Assembly (NCBI GenBank): GCA_951230915.1
Contig: OX579638.1
Location: forward strand, 33,580,322-33,644,321
Source of the DNA: Antitrichia curtipendula
Lineage: Eukaryota; Streptophyta; Bryopsida; Hypnales; Leucodontaceae
Length of the DNA stretch: 64,000 nucleotides
Reading direction: 5' to 3'
Each line of letters opens with the position of its first letter. Within the stretch, counting starts at the first letter, position 1. The notes beneath the pieces were generated by a model. The model was not told where the DNA came from and did not search any database. It was given only the letters and a program-made list of their open reading frames with translations. A program made the translations under genes and the position numbers. Below are positions 37,701 to 47,509 of the stretch, piece after piece.

Positions 37701-38549
37701 TCTCCATTTCAGAACTCCTTATAGGATTGTTTGAAGAAGAGGGTCACTTTTTGAGCCATCTATCTTATTTGGCAATCAGCTTGAATTCTCAGTAAGGTAG
37801 GTACACCCAAATGTGCCACTGACCTGAAACCAACATCTTTACTTTGTGTACATCTCTAAAATCAATTCTGTACCTATGTGGAAGAAACCATTTCAGAACC
37901 AACCTTTGTTCTTTAATAACTTTTGCATATAGTATCCAAATGCCACGTTCTCTGGTGTGTTGGAACCTCCTTTCACTTGCCAACAAGAACATGCCAACAA
38001 GAACATAATAAAATTTGGCCAGTCTAATAATAATAACTACGCTCAGTAGCAAAAAGTGTCGGTTTTTGGGTGTACCCGTGGACCTTAATGGTTAGACGTC
38101 CGGACTCCCGACTTGTTGTACCACCTTTCTGACCTACATCGAGGTCGTTTGCCACGCATCACATCTTTAGATCTGTCACCTCTAGTAAGGTGCCTCCCTA
38201 AAGATCTATCATTGTCAGGTAAAGTCTATGGTCTAGATTGCTGTGCACTCTGCAGTCCAACTTCCAAATCTAGGTAGCCAAACTTAACTTCCGTAAAACG
38301 TCACAGTTTTAGGAGATATCGATACTGAAAAGTTTGCCCGAGGGGCGTGACTGACGTTTAGCATGAACGTTTGCACTTGCGTCATTGTCGTAAGCTGACA
38401 TTGTCTCATGGCATGGATTTGGCAGGTATTGTGGACGGGAGTGTCAAGTCTCTGTCTGGAAGGCCCACAAGAATGCGTGCGACATCCTCGCAGGAAAAGT
38501 TGAGAAATCAGGATTAGCAAGAGCAGACACCCCACTGGAAGCCTTGTAG
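25765..38549 (+). CDS. ZMYND10: ZMYND10 homologue, dynein-arm assembly factor, 19 exons
   Basis: Cytoplasmic factor that, with LRRC6 and HSP90-type chaperones, preassembles axonemal dynein arms; in plants it is needed only for flagellated sperm. Exons: 25765-25821, 26734-26790, 27362-27406, 27557-27613, 28551-28664, 28820-28876, 29323-29392, 29608-29663, 29825-29874, 30007-30049, 30148-30246, 30897-30974, 31734-31823, 31923-31985, 32593-32667, 33486-33528, 33671-33768, 34445-34521, 38426-38549. They join in frame to 1353 nt, 450 residues (human protein 440). All introns are GT-AG. Conserved blocks run in family order: 'VGSRKWLAQHQNLEKLNLQ' (exon 2), 'LIHELLVIE' (4), 'YQEATIVNLLE' (5), 'TDYCYRKL' (7), 'RYMTDFMNDLPL' (9-10), 'ARMLDSHDV' (11), 'LWLSIYNLIVDK' (13), 'LNDLLVDQLP' (14). 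The C-terminal MYND zinc finger is split by the last 3.9-kb intron: 'CAACKKTAVQRCSRCKSEW' then 'YCGRECQVSVWKAHKNAC', with all Cys/His ligands present. Donors of exons 3 and 11 are least certain. Confidence 0.93.
28200..28394. mobile_element. Stowaway/mariner-like fragment with one terminus
   Basis: The right end 'ccggacggagggag' followed by TA (28395-28396) is the inverse of the CTCCCTCCGT terminus of plant Stowaway-type MITEs. An interior phrase ('aatttattgatcat' then 'aaaacata') is shared with the element starting at 44987. The left terminus was not found, so this is a fragment within ZMYND10 intron 4. Confidence 0.45.
31367..31642 (-). CDS. Unidentified antisense ORF inside ZMYND10 intron 12
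   Basis: 91 codons on the minus strand with coding-like residue use ('GTFQGGRPERKSTAAIVSRA' near the end), no low complexity, and a canonical AATAAA overlapping the stop codon. An acceptor-like 'aactacag' lies just upstream on the minus strand, as if this were a last exon. No preceding exon was found and no family is recognised. It may be a nested gene fragment, a transposon remnant or chance. Confidence 0.25.
   Translation of the reverse strand: MNETQVAHYFHATVTKALETALIQSHYGNWRDKIIVSILFSRFFVNFGRWAEIHHIGTFQGGRPERKSTAAIVSRALCNRMSQFLCYELRQ
32037..32162. mobile_element. MITE with AGGT tips and TA duplication (126 bp)
   Basis: Tips 'aggtatgttcacacttgg' and 'ccaagtgcgaacatacct' are inverted repeats flanked by TA (32035-32036 and 32163-32164). 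Located in ZMYND10 intron 14. The tip motif is shared with MITEs at 57710 and 58004. Confidence 0.75.
34338..34364 (+). repeat. (TTTC)n microsatellite
   Basis: Six tetranucleotide units in ZMYND10 intron 17, about 80 bp before exon 18. It extends the pyrimidine-rich region of the intron but is not next to the acceptor. Confidence 0.9.
34644..34880. mobile_element. Foldback MITE, 237 bp
   Basis: Tips 'aagatttcgtggcgttaacc' and the inverse of 'aagattttgtggtgttagcc' delimit an element whose arms also share 'ccactttagaccc' in inverted form. It is more G/C-rich than its surroundings. It lies in the last intron of ZMYND10. Confidence 0.7.
34958..35366. mobile_element. Tourist-like (PIF/Harbinger) MITE, 409 bp
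   Basis: Starts 'gagcatccccagttc', the well-known tip style of Harbinger/Tourist MITEs, and ends 'aaagatgccaacc'. It is flanked by TAA on both sides (34955-34957 and 35367-35369), the 3-bp duplication of that superfamily. The arms pair over nearly the whole length ('gaacttctaac', 'aagaactttg', 'gacaatgaaaataaa'). Located in the last ZMYND10 intron. Confidence 0.8.
35520..35660. repeat. Dispersed repeat R1, internal copy
   Basis: Resembles positions 1-140 in the same orientation. Together with 37780-38040, which resembles 150-310, it suggests that the R1 element was split by insertions inside the ZMYND10 last intron, including the AGGTAG element at 37186. Confidence 0.4.
37186..37766. mobile_element. 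AGGTAG-family TIR element, copy 2
   Basis: Left tip 'aaggtaggtggctcaaaaag' and right tip, inverted, 'aagatagatggctcaaaaag': the longest matching tips of the three copies. 581 bp, in the last ZMYND10 intron. The ORF at 37233-37505 is not conserved as protein in the other copies. Confidence 0.75.
37780..38040. repeat. Dispersed repeat R1, second internal part
   Basis: Shares 'agtatccaaatgccac' and the neighbouring 'gttct' then 'ttggaa' phrases with 215-280 in the same orientation. No coding potential is evident. Confidence 0.4.
38077..38165 (+). repeat. tRNA-like segment, possible SINE head
   Basis: 'ttaatggttagacgtccgga' followed by 'ctcccgac' resembles the D-arm and anticodon-arm half of a tRNA (box A-like). 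The T-arm (box B) is poor, so this is not a functional tRNA. It could be the head of a tRNA-derived SINE or a tRNA pseudogene. It lies about 260 bp before the last ZMYND10 exon. Confidence 0.3.
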
Positions 38550-39918
38550 GATCGGATAAGTAGCAGCACGTTTCTGCTTGTGTCAGTCAACATAATGCAA
38601 AGTCCGGCTTTCAAGGCAGATTTGTCACCATTCCATTGCATAGTCAGAAAAAGTGTTATAACACATAATGCAGACCCTCTTTCTTACACCCTTAGATTCG
38701 CCAAAAGTGCAGATATGGACGTTTGGAATGAACTATTAGACTTGGCACTACGTCCCATAATGCTCTCAAGCCTCCCAGCTCTCGAGCATTATCTAGTCCA
38801 TAATATTCTTGACCTGAGTTACAAAGTGTCATTCACATTTTTGGCAAAGTTCAAGAATATACAACTGGTTTGTGAGACATCACCACACAATTCGAGGTCA
38901 ATTTGAGCAAGGGAGGGCTCTCCGTTAATCGTATGGAATGTAATTTCGTTTGATATGCTGTGGTTTGGCATGGTTTTGCTCTAAAGAACTTTTAGTGTTC
39001 TTGACCCTGAAACGATGACCACCAGCTACAAAAGCATCACAAACGCAACATTATTTTGACACCCTAAAATCTTCAACAACGAGTGCATATTGCTGATTAC
39101 AAAAATGTACACCCAATTTTGTATTGGTTTCTAGTCATGCACAGAGAAAAAAACACTTTGGAATTTCTTATGCAAGTAGTACATAAAATAAGCGTGTCGA
39201 AATCTGATGATAAAAATAAATTTGATGAGGCAAATAAAAGGCACTCCCCTTGATGAAACATAATGCTTCACACTTCGCAGCCAGGTACCTGTCATAATTC
39301 CTCTACCTAATCCCTTGCGTCTAAAATTTCACAACGTAAAAAACAAATACCTCTAACCTTGCAAAGTTCTTTGCTAAGTTATTAGCGACCAACAGAGCAG
39401 AGGAGAACTCTCCTTTCCTCGACTCCTGGGAACAGAGCCCCGCTGAATAAACAACTACACCATCACAGAGGATTCAATCTACTTTATGAAAAAACGATAT
39501 TAAAAAAATGAAAGTCCTGGACAAGAAGTAAAAAACTAACACAAGTACAAAGGACTACAACCTCGTCTACAAAATTGCTTGCAGGCAGAAGGATCCGCTA
39601 GAATTTATTACGTGAAGGAATAGATAAAAAAAAAAAGACACATCTTGGTGCCGAGACACGAGTCTCGCAAACTACGGCGCAGTAAGCGTCGCGGCCACGC
39701 GCTCGTCGCGAGCGCGAGCCCGGTTGCCAGCAATGCAGGCGAAACGCAGTTGCAGGCGCATGGTGGAGACGGAATGGGGTCCCCCAAATTCGAAGAAGAG
39801 ATTCAATTGCAGCGGATTCATCTGCCTCACTGTTCATTCATACTCTACACATATACACGACGACGACGACGACGACAAGGGGTGCTAGCTATGACGATCA
39901 TGACGACGAAACCAGCGA
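38550..39918. other. Convergent intergenic region: 3' ends of two genes
   Basis: Lies between the stop of ZMYND10 (plus) and the stop of the ankyrin-like gene (minus), so it holds both 3' untranslated regions. The 108-codon frame at 38580-38906 is unrecognised and probably chance. A short (ACG)n run sits at 39857-39877 in the presumed trailer of the minus gene. Confidence 0.5.
39604..39609 (-). terminator. Poly(A) signal AATAAA of the ankyrin-like gene
   Basis: Canonical AATAAA on the minus strand, 310 bases past the stop codon at 39919. Assigned by motif and position. Confidence 0.45.
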
Positions 39919-42900
39919 TCATCGGCCGAGATTGGTCAGATTCCCCGAGCGCGTGCGCACCGACAGCCCTGCAATGCGCCGACTGCTTGTGGAATGCAGA
40001 TCCGAGCTGCTTCGGCTGATGCTTCCCTCGCTGTCGTCGGGTTCCTTGTCTCGTGACGCCGCGACTCGTCGACCCCAGAGAGAGGATGCTGAATCCGCGT
40101 CCGCTTCGTTGCCGTTGCCGTTGCCGTTGCCGTTGAGTGCAGCAGCTGGGGTGGAAGAGTCGGAGTCGAAATCCTTAGAGGAGCTTGTTCGAGTATGTCG
40201 ATCGTTCGATTTTCGTGGGGAAGGCCTTTGCATGATTTCAACCGCGACTTCGTTGACCAGGATGTCTTTCTGGGGGACCACGAATCCGGACATCCCCTTC
40301 TCGGCGGGCGGCGTTTTAAACGCGCCCAGCTCGTCCACGGAGCCCATGCTCACCCTGCGTAACCTCTCCTTGAATTTGCGAAACTCCAGAAACTCCAGAA
40401 ACTCTTGCTCCGTGTACTCGAGGTGGGTTGCAATGTCTGATTTGGAGGATTTGTGGGTCTTGTCGCCCTTTTCGCCCTTGTCACCCTTTTCGGGCTTGTC
40501 AGTCTTTTCGGGCTTGTCGCCCTTGTCTGCTTTGGCAGGTTTGTCGTCGCCACCCTTAGCGCCTTTGGCGGCCTTGTCCTTGACCTCGAGGGGTTTGAGC
40601 GGCTCCTCGATGTCTCCGCAGAAGGTGGCCATCCGCGTCTCGAAGTAGCGCGTGGTGGTGTAGGTTGAGTGGATTTGGCCTTCGATGCTCCATCGCATCT
40701 TCTTGTTCTCCAAGGTCTTGGGGAATCGCCACAGCATGGTGTCGTCGAACTCGGCCGCGGTGAAGATGACGCCACCCTCGCTGGTGAAGGGCAGCTCGTC
40801 CAGCGGGTTGCTGGGCATGCGTCTGGCGAACCTCCACTTGGAGTTGCGCTCAGCCATGCGCATAGGGTTCGAGCGGTCGAACAGAACTCCTTTCATTGAT
40901 TGTAGTGTCCACACGAAGCTGCCGCCGCGCTCGTCCTTGAGTGGCAGCTGCTCGAACCGCCACGGCTTGTTCTTCATGGTGGACGTCACGCCCACGGACG
41001 CGGCCGCGCCCACGCCGCCGCTGATGCCGCGCGTGGAGCCGTCGCCGGCGGCCGTGCCCAGTTGAATGCGCTCCATTTTTCCCACCTTCACAATGATGTT
41101 GGACGAGGAATTCGTCATGGTCACCCCCGTGCCCTGGTTCGTCACGGGGGTCACCGCCAGCGTGATCAGACTCGGGAAGTGGCCCATGCATTCCGGATCC
41201 CAGCGCGAATTCTCCACTTTGAACCGCACATGCTTGATTCCCACTACCACCTGCGCAAATCGTCGACCCACAGATCTGCATTTAGCCACACATTGGCAAC
41301 AGGGAGGACACAAAGGAGATCTGCCATATGTACAACACCATTTTTCGGAGTAGACAAAAACTAACGCTTACCAAAGTGCTACAACACAATCCTCTTCAAT
41401 CTCACCACCCGGTGTCCCCAAACTTTCTCGCTATGCAACAGTTTGAATATGTGACAACTGTGCTACATTCAACGACAGTCAGCAAGATATACTAGAACGC
41501 CATTTTCTAAGGTCATAATAAAGAGGTCTGATCGTAATGCATAGCACATCGCAATTGAATAATCAAGTTCTGAGGACATTGGCCTACACAAATTTACCGT
41601 TCAATGGTTCACAGCAAAAGACCAAAATAATGACGAATGTTGATACAAGCCTACAAGAAGATGAATGAACCCGTAACTTTCAAACATGAAGAACAAAACA
41701 ATGGAGCGGAGAATGTCAGTGCAAAGAAGGTGATGAACGCTTAAACACTTGGCGATGTGTCTTCACGATGTATTTTAGAGGGGAATAGAATTTTGATGTA
41801 GCATCAACACATAAGAAGGTAACACGTATCCAAGGTAGACTACATGGAAGAACCATGCACGTGAAGGGTCTAGAAAAGTTTGAGCACCTAAAGGCTGATC
41901 CGACATTACACTGTGATCTGACAGTATTATGCATCCGTTCCGCTTCAAGTACGTGATTTAAAAAGTTACACCTAAACTAGCCACATCTGAGATATCACTT
42001 ACGACATTTTCACATTCAAACATGCAATGTGACGTTATTACAAATACGCTCAAATTTGAACTCACATTGGCCGTGTGGAGGAAACAGACGAGATCTAACA
42101 TCACATTGTGACGCTTGAAGAAAAATTTGGCGGAGCGGAGGAAACAAACGAGAAATGAAGTTACACAAGAAGGTTGACGAGAACGTTTGCGGTGTGGAGG
42201 AAACAGACGAGGTCTGACATTCCATATGAAGTTTAAAGAGAAATTTTGTGGTATGGAGGAAACGGACGAAATCTGACATTACTTGTGAAGGTTGAAGAGT
42301 AATTTTGCGGTGGGATGGAAGAGACGAGATCTGACATTTCATGTGAACGTAGAAGAGAAATTTTGCGGTAAGATAGAAACAGGCGAGATCTGACATTACA
42401 TGTGAAGGTTGAAGAGAAAATTTGAGTACCTGCAGGCAATTGGGTAGAGCTTCGACGGAGGCCGTGAGCTGGATGTTAACCTTGGCTCGCTGTCCGAAGA
42501 GTTGCGTGAGTTGCTTGTACCGCCGGAACGGCTCCTCCTCCTGCAACGCATGCTCCACCGGCATCATGAGCAGCGGCACTTCCAGTTGCATTTCCCAGAG
42601 TCCATTGGTGGCCTGCGCGACGCAGCGCGGCCGTCCCGCTTCCGGTCTTGGCGAGTCTCGCCCGCCGCGTTGAATGTGTCCCCACAGCGCATACAAGATC
42701 CCGTCGTGGTAGTTTTTGGTGCTCAGTTCTTCCACAAGCTGGTACATGAGCGTGTCCATCTTCGCCCTCTCGCTGACGATCTTCTTCCCGTCGTTGTCGA
42801 AGCTTCGCTTCGGCGCGGACGTGTCGTGGAAGGAATCTGCGAGCATGGTATTCTCCAATGCTCGTTGGCGGAGGAGCACCTTGAATACCTCGACGTGACA

Positions 42901-43680
42901 GTGCGCGGCGGCGACGACCGCGGCTCGCCAGAGCAGGAAAGTGCTGTAAGCCGCGCGGATGCAATCGTACAGCTCCTCAGGCACGCCCGGCACGCCATTC
43001 AAATCCCACCCTCCAATGCGAAAAATGGGCGCCGCGCGCGGGAGCATGTTCTTCGTGGAGGCCAACTTCCCAAGCCAATCTTTCCCAGGAATGTTCGCCG
43101 GCTGCTTCACGAACGGGTACGCAGCCTGGTCCCTATCCTTCCACCGCGTCGCCACCACGTACCCCATCATGGCTGTGCTCGTGGACATCATCGGGCGCAG
43201 AAGCTCCCTTATCACCTCCTGGTGCCCATTCTCTGCAGCTTTCAGAAACGCAAACGCACTAAACCGACTCACGAGCGTGCTGCCGCTCAGGGAGTCGCGC
43301 TGAATCTCCCGCAGGCGACGTACGCAGTGGATGTAGCCCCCGCAAGCTGCAAGCACGAGCGCGTGACCCACCGCCTGCGGCTCCATGGAGTCCTCGATCA
43401 CGAGCGCCGCCACCTTCCGGCTTGCGAACACCACGTCCGGCTGACCGGAAACCTCCGACGTATCACGCCATACCGCGGCCACGCTCGGATGCTGCGAATC
43501 GCGCGCAGCTATCTCCAACACCTGCTCCACTTTGCAGGAGCCCTTCGTCCTAATGGCCTGACGCTCGGCTTCCTCCAGCGCTTCTTCAAGAGTTAGCATC
43601 AACCCGCGCGCCTCGTCCGCCGCACCCATCGTCTCGCTCCCAATTCCACACACCAAGCCCTCAATCACCCACCTCGACAA
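39919..43680 (-). CDS. Ankyrin-like protein of unknown function, two exons
   Basis: Exon 1 is 43680-42430 (417 codons). The intron, 42429-41251, has donor CAG|GTACTC and acceptor GCGCAG|GT. Exon 2 is 41250-39919. The splice is phase 0 and yields 860 residues (843 if the Met at 43629 is used). Exon 1 carries worn ankyrin-type helices near residues 104-123, 141-163 ('LKAAENGHQEVIRELL') and 248-272 ('AAAHCHVEVFKVLL'). Exon 2 begins 'VVVGIKHVRFKVENSRWDPE', has a conserved-looking globular block at about 513-636 ('WRFPKTLENKKMRWSIEG', 'YFETRMATFCGDIEE'), then a Lys/Asp/Gly/Glu-rich linker (638-688), an acidic-hydrophobic helix, a short Asn-Gly repeat (790-798) and a Ser/Arg-rich tail. There is no signal peptide or membrane segment. 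I cannot name the family; a scaffold role is only a guess. The ORF is very G/C-rich beside its surroundings. Confidence 0.8.
42070..42423. repeat. 59-bp tandem repeat in the ankyrin-like gene intron
   Basis: Six units start at 42070, 42130, 42189, 42248, 42307 and 42365, with 58-60 bp spacing. Each contains a 'gcggtgtggaggaaacagac'-like start, an 'atctgacatt' core and a 'gaagagaaatttt' end. The last unit abuts the splice donor (within about 6 bases). Weaker traces may continue to about 41990. On the gene strand the exon-1 reading frame remains open through all units to 42016. Confidence 0.85.
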
Positions 43681-44986
43681 CTCCTAACCCGCTGTCACTT
43701 ACAATCCAAAAAGTTGCACTGATAGAGCGCACTCTTATGCCTCCTCCTTGCTTCCCGACTCCTTTGCATCATTCCAACCCCACCTTCGTCTGCTCCACAA
43801 CAGCACTCTCCCACCACTTCTCTCCTACCCTGCAACCACAGAACTCTTAAAACTCTCAAACAATACTCCTCACATCCTCACAAAACCAATCATCAGGTCC
43901 CAATCCACAAAGTGCACACAACCCGCGCACTTCGTGCCAGGGCGTGAGATAGCGAATACACTTGGAACGCCCACCGATTGTACGATAAAAGGACGAGCTT
44001 CGATGTGAAAGGAACAGGAACATCCACACCCCGACAAACAAAAGTGAGCGACGTACATTGTCAAAATCAAACACACGGCACCGCCGTCGAAACGCCCACC
44101 CGTCTCCACTCCAGACAGAAGCTCCCTGACGAGCAACGGCGTTGAATTCGCGCGCGTATCGTCACTCCGAAGGCACGACTAGTTGCGTTTCCATGACGAC
44201 GACGGCACCCAGCGCTGTTGTCCGTTGCGACCCAAGTGATGTAACTTAGGTGCTACCATTCGTGTCAAAAAAAAATCAGGAAAAAAACCCACAAACGATT
44301 CAGGTGCTTTCCTTTTTGTCAAAAAACCCTCAGAAAAAAAACACAAATGATGCAGGTGCAACAGGCCTCCCCCACTTAGCTGGAAGATGCTACATTTGGT
44401 CGCAAGCATACTCTGAATGCACACCTGCACGGCGAGCAGTACAACGTCAAGGCTCATCAGCCCGGCTTTCCACTGCATGGAAAGCCCTAATGCCCTATCA
44501 TCCGCCATTCTGTTGTCAAATTGCGTTATATTCTAATATTATAATGAATCCGTACCTTTGCAGGTGTGATCTACCATTTTTCCTGTGGCTCCGTACAGGG
44601 TGAATATCCGTGTACAGTGTTTGAATCTCAACCTTGCGCAGCTTTGAATCCTGCTTTGGAATATTCGCAAACTCACCTACTCTCACTCTCATCAGTGTGG
44701 CGTGCTCCAGAGCGGCTCCAGTCGAGGTTCGTGGATTGTTCCGGAGGCTGGGGCTGTCAATGGAAGCCTGCCCACGTGAATTACTCACTGGTTTGGCACT
44801 GGCTGGTTTTTCACTTTGCTAACCGAAGTCAGCGGCGCATTTACTTAGTGAGTGGGGCAGCATGGTCACTCAAATTTCTAATTTGCGACTTAGACCGTCG
44901 TTCTATTTCGTTTCCTGCGATTGACTTCTCGTGCCACGGAGTTTACTTTTGCATTAGCTATGGCAGATTTCATAACATGTGTTTTA
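43681..44986. other. 5' flank of the ankyrin-like gene
   Basis: Upstream (on minus) of the start codon and presumably its promoter and leader. No convincing TATA box was seen. At 44265-44365 a phrase of about 50 bp is imperfectly duplicated ('caaaaaaccctcag', 'gattcaggtgc' / 'gatgcaggtgc'). The 146-codon frame at 44566-45006 is unrecognised and overlaps a transposon tip, so it was not called a gene. Confidence 0.4.
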
Positions 44987-45150
44987 CTCCCTCTGTCCCC
45001 AAATGATTGCCCACAATTTCGTTGAGTTTTTTTAACACCAACTTTATTGATCATATTGTGGAAAACATAATTAAGAAAGGTAATAAATTTTATATCACTA
45101 GAATCACCAAATTACAAAGAATAGTAAAAGCTGATCAATGAAAAAACATT
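44987..45150. mobile_element. Stowaway/mariner-like element, left terminus
   Basis: After TA (44985-44986) comes 'ctccctctgtccccaaatg', the classic plant Stowaway-type tip. The interior 'tttattgatcatattgtgga' and following bases match the fragment ending at 28394. The right end was not found, so the true length is unknown. Confidence 0.5.
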
Positions 45151-45979
45151 TTCCAAAAAAACAAAACTACAAATACTAGCTAGTTGGGTTCAAGTTTTTC
45201 CTCAAACATTGTGTTGTACTTCCAATTCAATTTGGAAGAAAACGACTAGGGTCATTGGATTTTGATTGACAAATGAAACTACACTAATTTGTCTGTATAG
45301 TGATGGGGGGAAGTTAGTGTCACTACATTACTTTTATTTTTGTGGAAGTTGATACATGAATATTTCAACCTGTACTAATTCAAATTAGTGTGAATTTTGT
45401 AAGTTGATGTCACTTGCACTATTAGGACATATCAATGTAGTTTAAAAAAACATACAAACATTTTTTATTGGCAAAATATTTGTGTTCATCTTAGTTAATG
45501 GTGTTAATTTTTGTAGTGAAATTTTGCAAGAAGGCAAAATTCTATGAGTATTTTTTTTAATGTTTTTTTTATTTTTTAAAAGATTATCTTCCCTTACCAA
45601 ATGATTTGGTGATAGTCATTGAAAATAGGTGAAATCATTAAAGGTGGACAATTGAAGTAGAAGTATATAGACATAAATTCCAAATATTTTTTGGCTTTAC
45701 ATTGTTTAAATGAAGTTTCTTATAGAAGACATGTATAGTGCTAAAGTAGAGCATACAAATTGAAAAACTTTGAAGTTCAACTACAAGGATTATAGGCTTG
45801 TCTTTTCAACATAGAGAATATAATTGTGGCCAAATTGTATGGTGGAAATAGCCATATTATTCAAATCACATGGATTTACAAAGGTCAGTCACACTAACAA
45901 AAATGATGTTTCTATTCTTTGTTCCTTGAATCAAATGGTAAAGATGTCATGTTTAGTTGAACACCAATCATGTGAAACC

Positions 45980-46860
45980 TTAAACCCTAAATGTCCAAAA
46001 TCTTTTTTTGCCAACTTCTACAGCTACCATTTCTAGTACAAAGAGTATAAACTTTCAAAAATTATTTTTTCTGCATATTTAGCTGTACAACCTTGCAATA
46101 GACTAGTATTAGAATGTGTGGAAGAAATTACTAAAATTTTGACCAACACATAGCAAGATATCTGAGTTCAAAGTGAAGAATACATGATTTTTTGGCACCA
46201 TGGCCAACTAGTATCTAAAACTTTCAATCCTTTCAACTTAAATTTTTTGCATTTTGCATTTTAAATTTTAAAAAAGAATTACCACAAGGATTTTGAGTTG
46301 AAAATCTAGGGGGGGGGAATCAAAAACAAATAATGTCATTTTCATTCTTTAAATTTTTCTAAAGTAGATGTAGGCGTGAGATAGAGATAAAAACTAAATC
46401 AATAATAATTTTTAGATAGAACTGAAACACATTAATCCCAATGGTGAGATTGTTAGAACAATCAAACTAAAACTCTTGCAAAAAAAAATGTGAAAATTGT
46501 GAAATTGAGTTTATAAATAGATACAATATATTATTTTTTCAAGAAGATGCTACAATTGCATACAAAACAAAGTCATGTTCCATAACTTTCACACCACTTA
46601 TCCAAATGGAACATACCAAATCTTTCTATATGGACAAAAATTTATTTATTTCAAATTTTGATAGGATTTTGTGGTTGCCCCTTCTCAACTATTATTAGCT
46701 TTGTGTGCTATAACTTTTGCTCCCATGCACTGACTAAAATAAAATTATATTTTCAAAAAACTTTTATATTTTTTCTATCTTGCAAAAAGTTTTAAAATCA
46801 TGCCAAAATTTGAAATAACATGAACTTGTTGAACTGGCACTAGCAAGTGTTTCTTGAGAG
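45980..46860. mobile_element. TTAA-bounded element E4, right end lost
   Basis: Left tip TTAAACCCTAAATG (one base off the family pattern). The interior follows E3 and E5 in the same orientation ('caagatatctgag', 'cataactttcacaccac', a 'gttgccccttctcaac' step at about 46673). No right terminus is recognisable after about 46850. Confidence 0.45.
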
Positions 46861-47509
46861 AACATTTATTGGTTAAACATAGTATCTTATCTTTCTATTC
46901 TAGGAGAATGAATTTTATTTCTTTGTACACTTTGAATGGCTCCTATTACTAGTGTGGCTTTTATATCCATCAATGTCTAATAGCGCATACTAATTTTAAA
47001 TAAGATTTATTCCAAATGATTGTATTTCAATTGTTACAAGAATATTATGTACATACAATGACCTCTTGTCATGTGTTTGCAAGAACATCCTTCATGCTAA
47101 GTATATGATTATAGAAAGTTCACGTGTGACTATGGAGAGGAAAAAATAGTTTTCCATCCAAATTTTTGGTGAAATTTTGCCCCAAACTTTTGCATCAAAT
47201 GAAGATTGTTTCTTAAAAAAATTCCGTGAGTGCTACACAACTCAAATAATCCCCGTTCTAAACACTCTTTATAAATCTTGTTATTTATTTATTTTTTCTT
47301 TCTAACTCTCTATGCCCAATCTTTTTTGAATTCTTGCATGTTATGCTTTTATCTTTGTACAAATACAGTGCTCACCTTAATTTCATCAAACCAGTTATAA
47401 AAAAAGTTTATTTTTGAAGATTCAAGCATTAAAGTGAATGAACAAGGATTTTTGGCTTTGGATCAAACGGAAGGAGGCATTGCATTGACATGAACTACTT
47501 GTGAGGAAG
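46861..47509. other. Intergenic, no gene seen
   Basis: A/T-rich DNA between two TTAA elements with no open frame or repeat that I can support. Confidence 0.4.

Noticed and set aside
39932..40648. 238-codon plus-strand ORF with Leu/Pro repeats
   Set aside because: Antisense shadow of exon 2; its repeats mirror the Lys/Gly and Asn-Gly repeats of the real product.
42502..43596. 364-codon plus-strand ORF
   Set aside because: Antisense shadow of exon 1 of the ankyrin-like gene; long only because the region is G/C-rich and stop-poor.
44566..45006. 146-codon plus-strand ORF
   Set aside because: Runs into the Stowaway-like tip at 44987, shows no recognisable domain, and lies in the 5' flank of a gene on the other strand.
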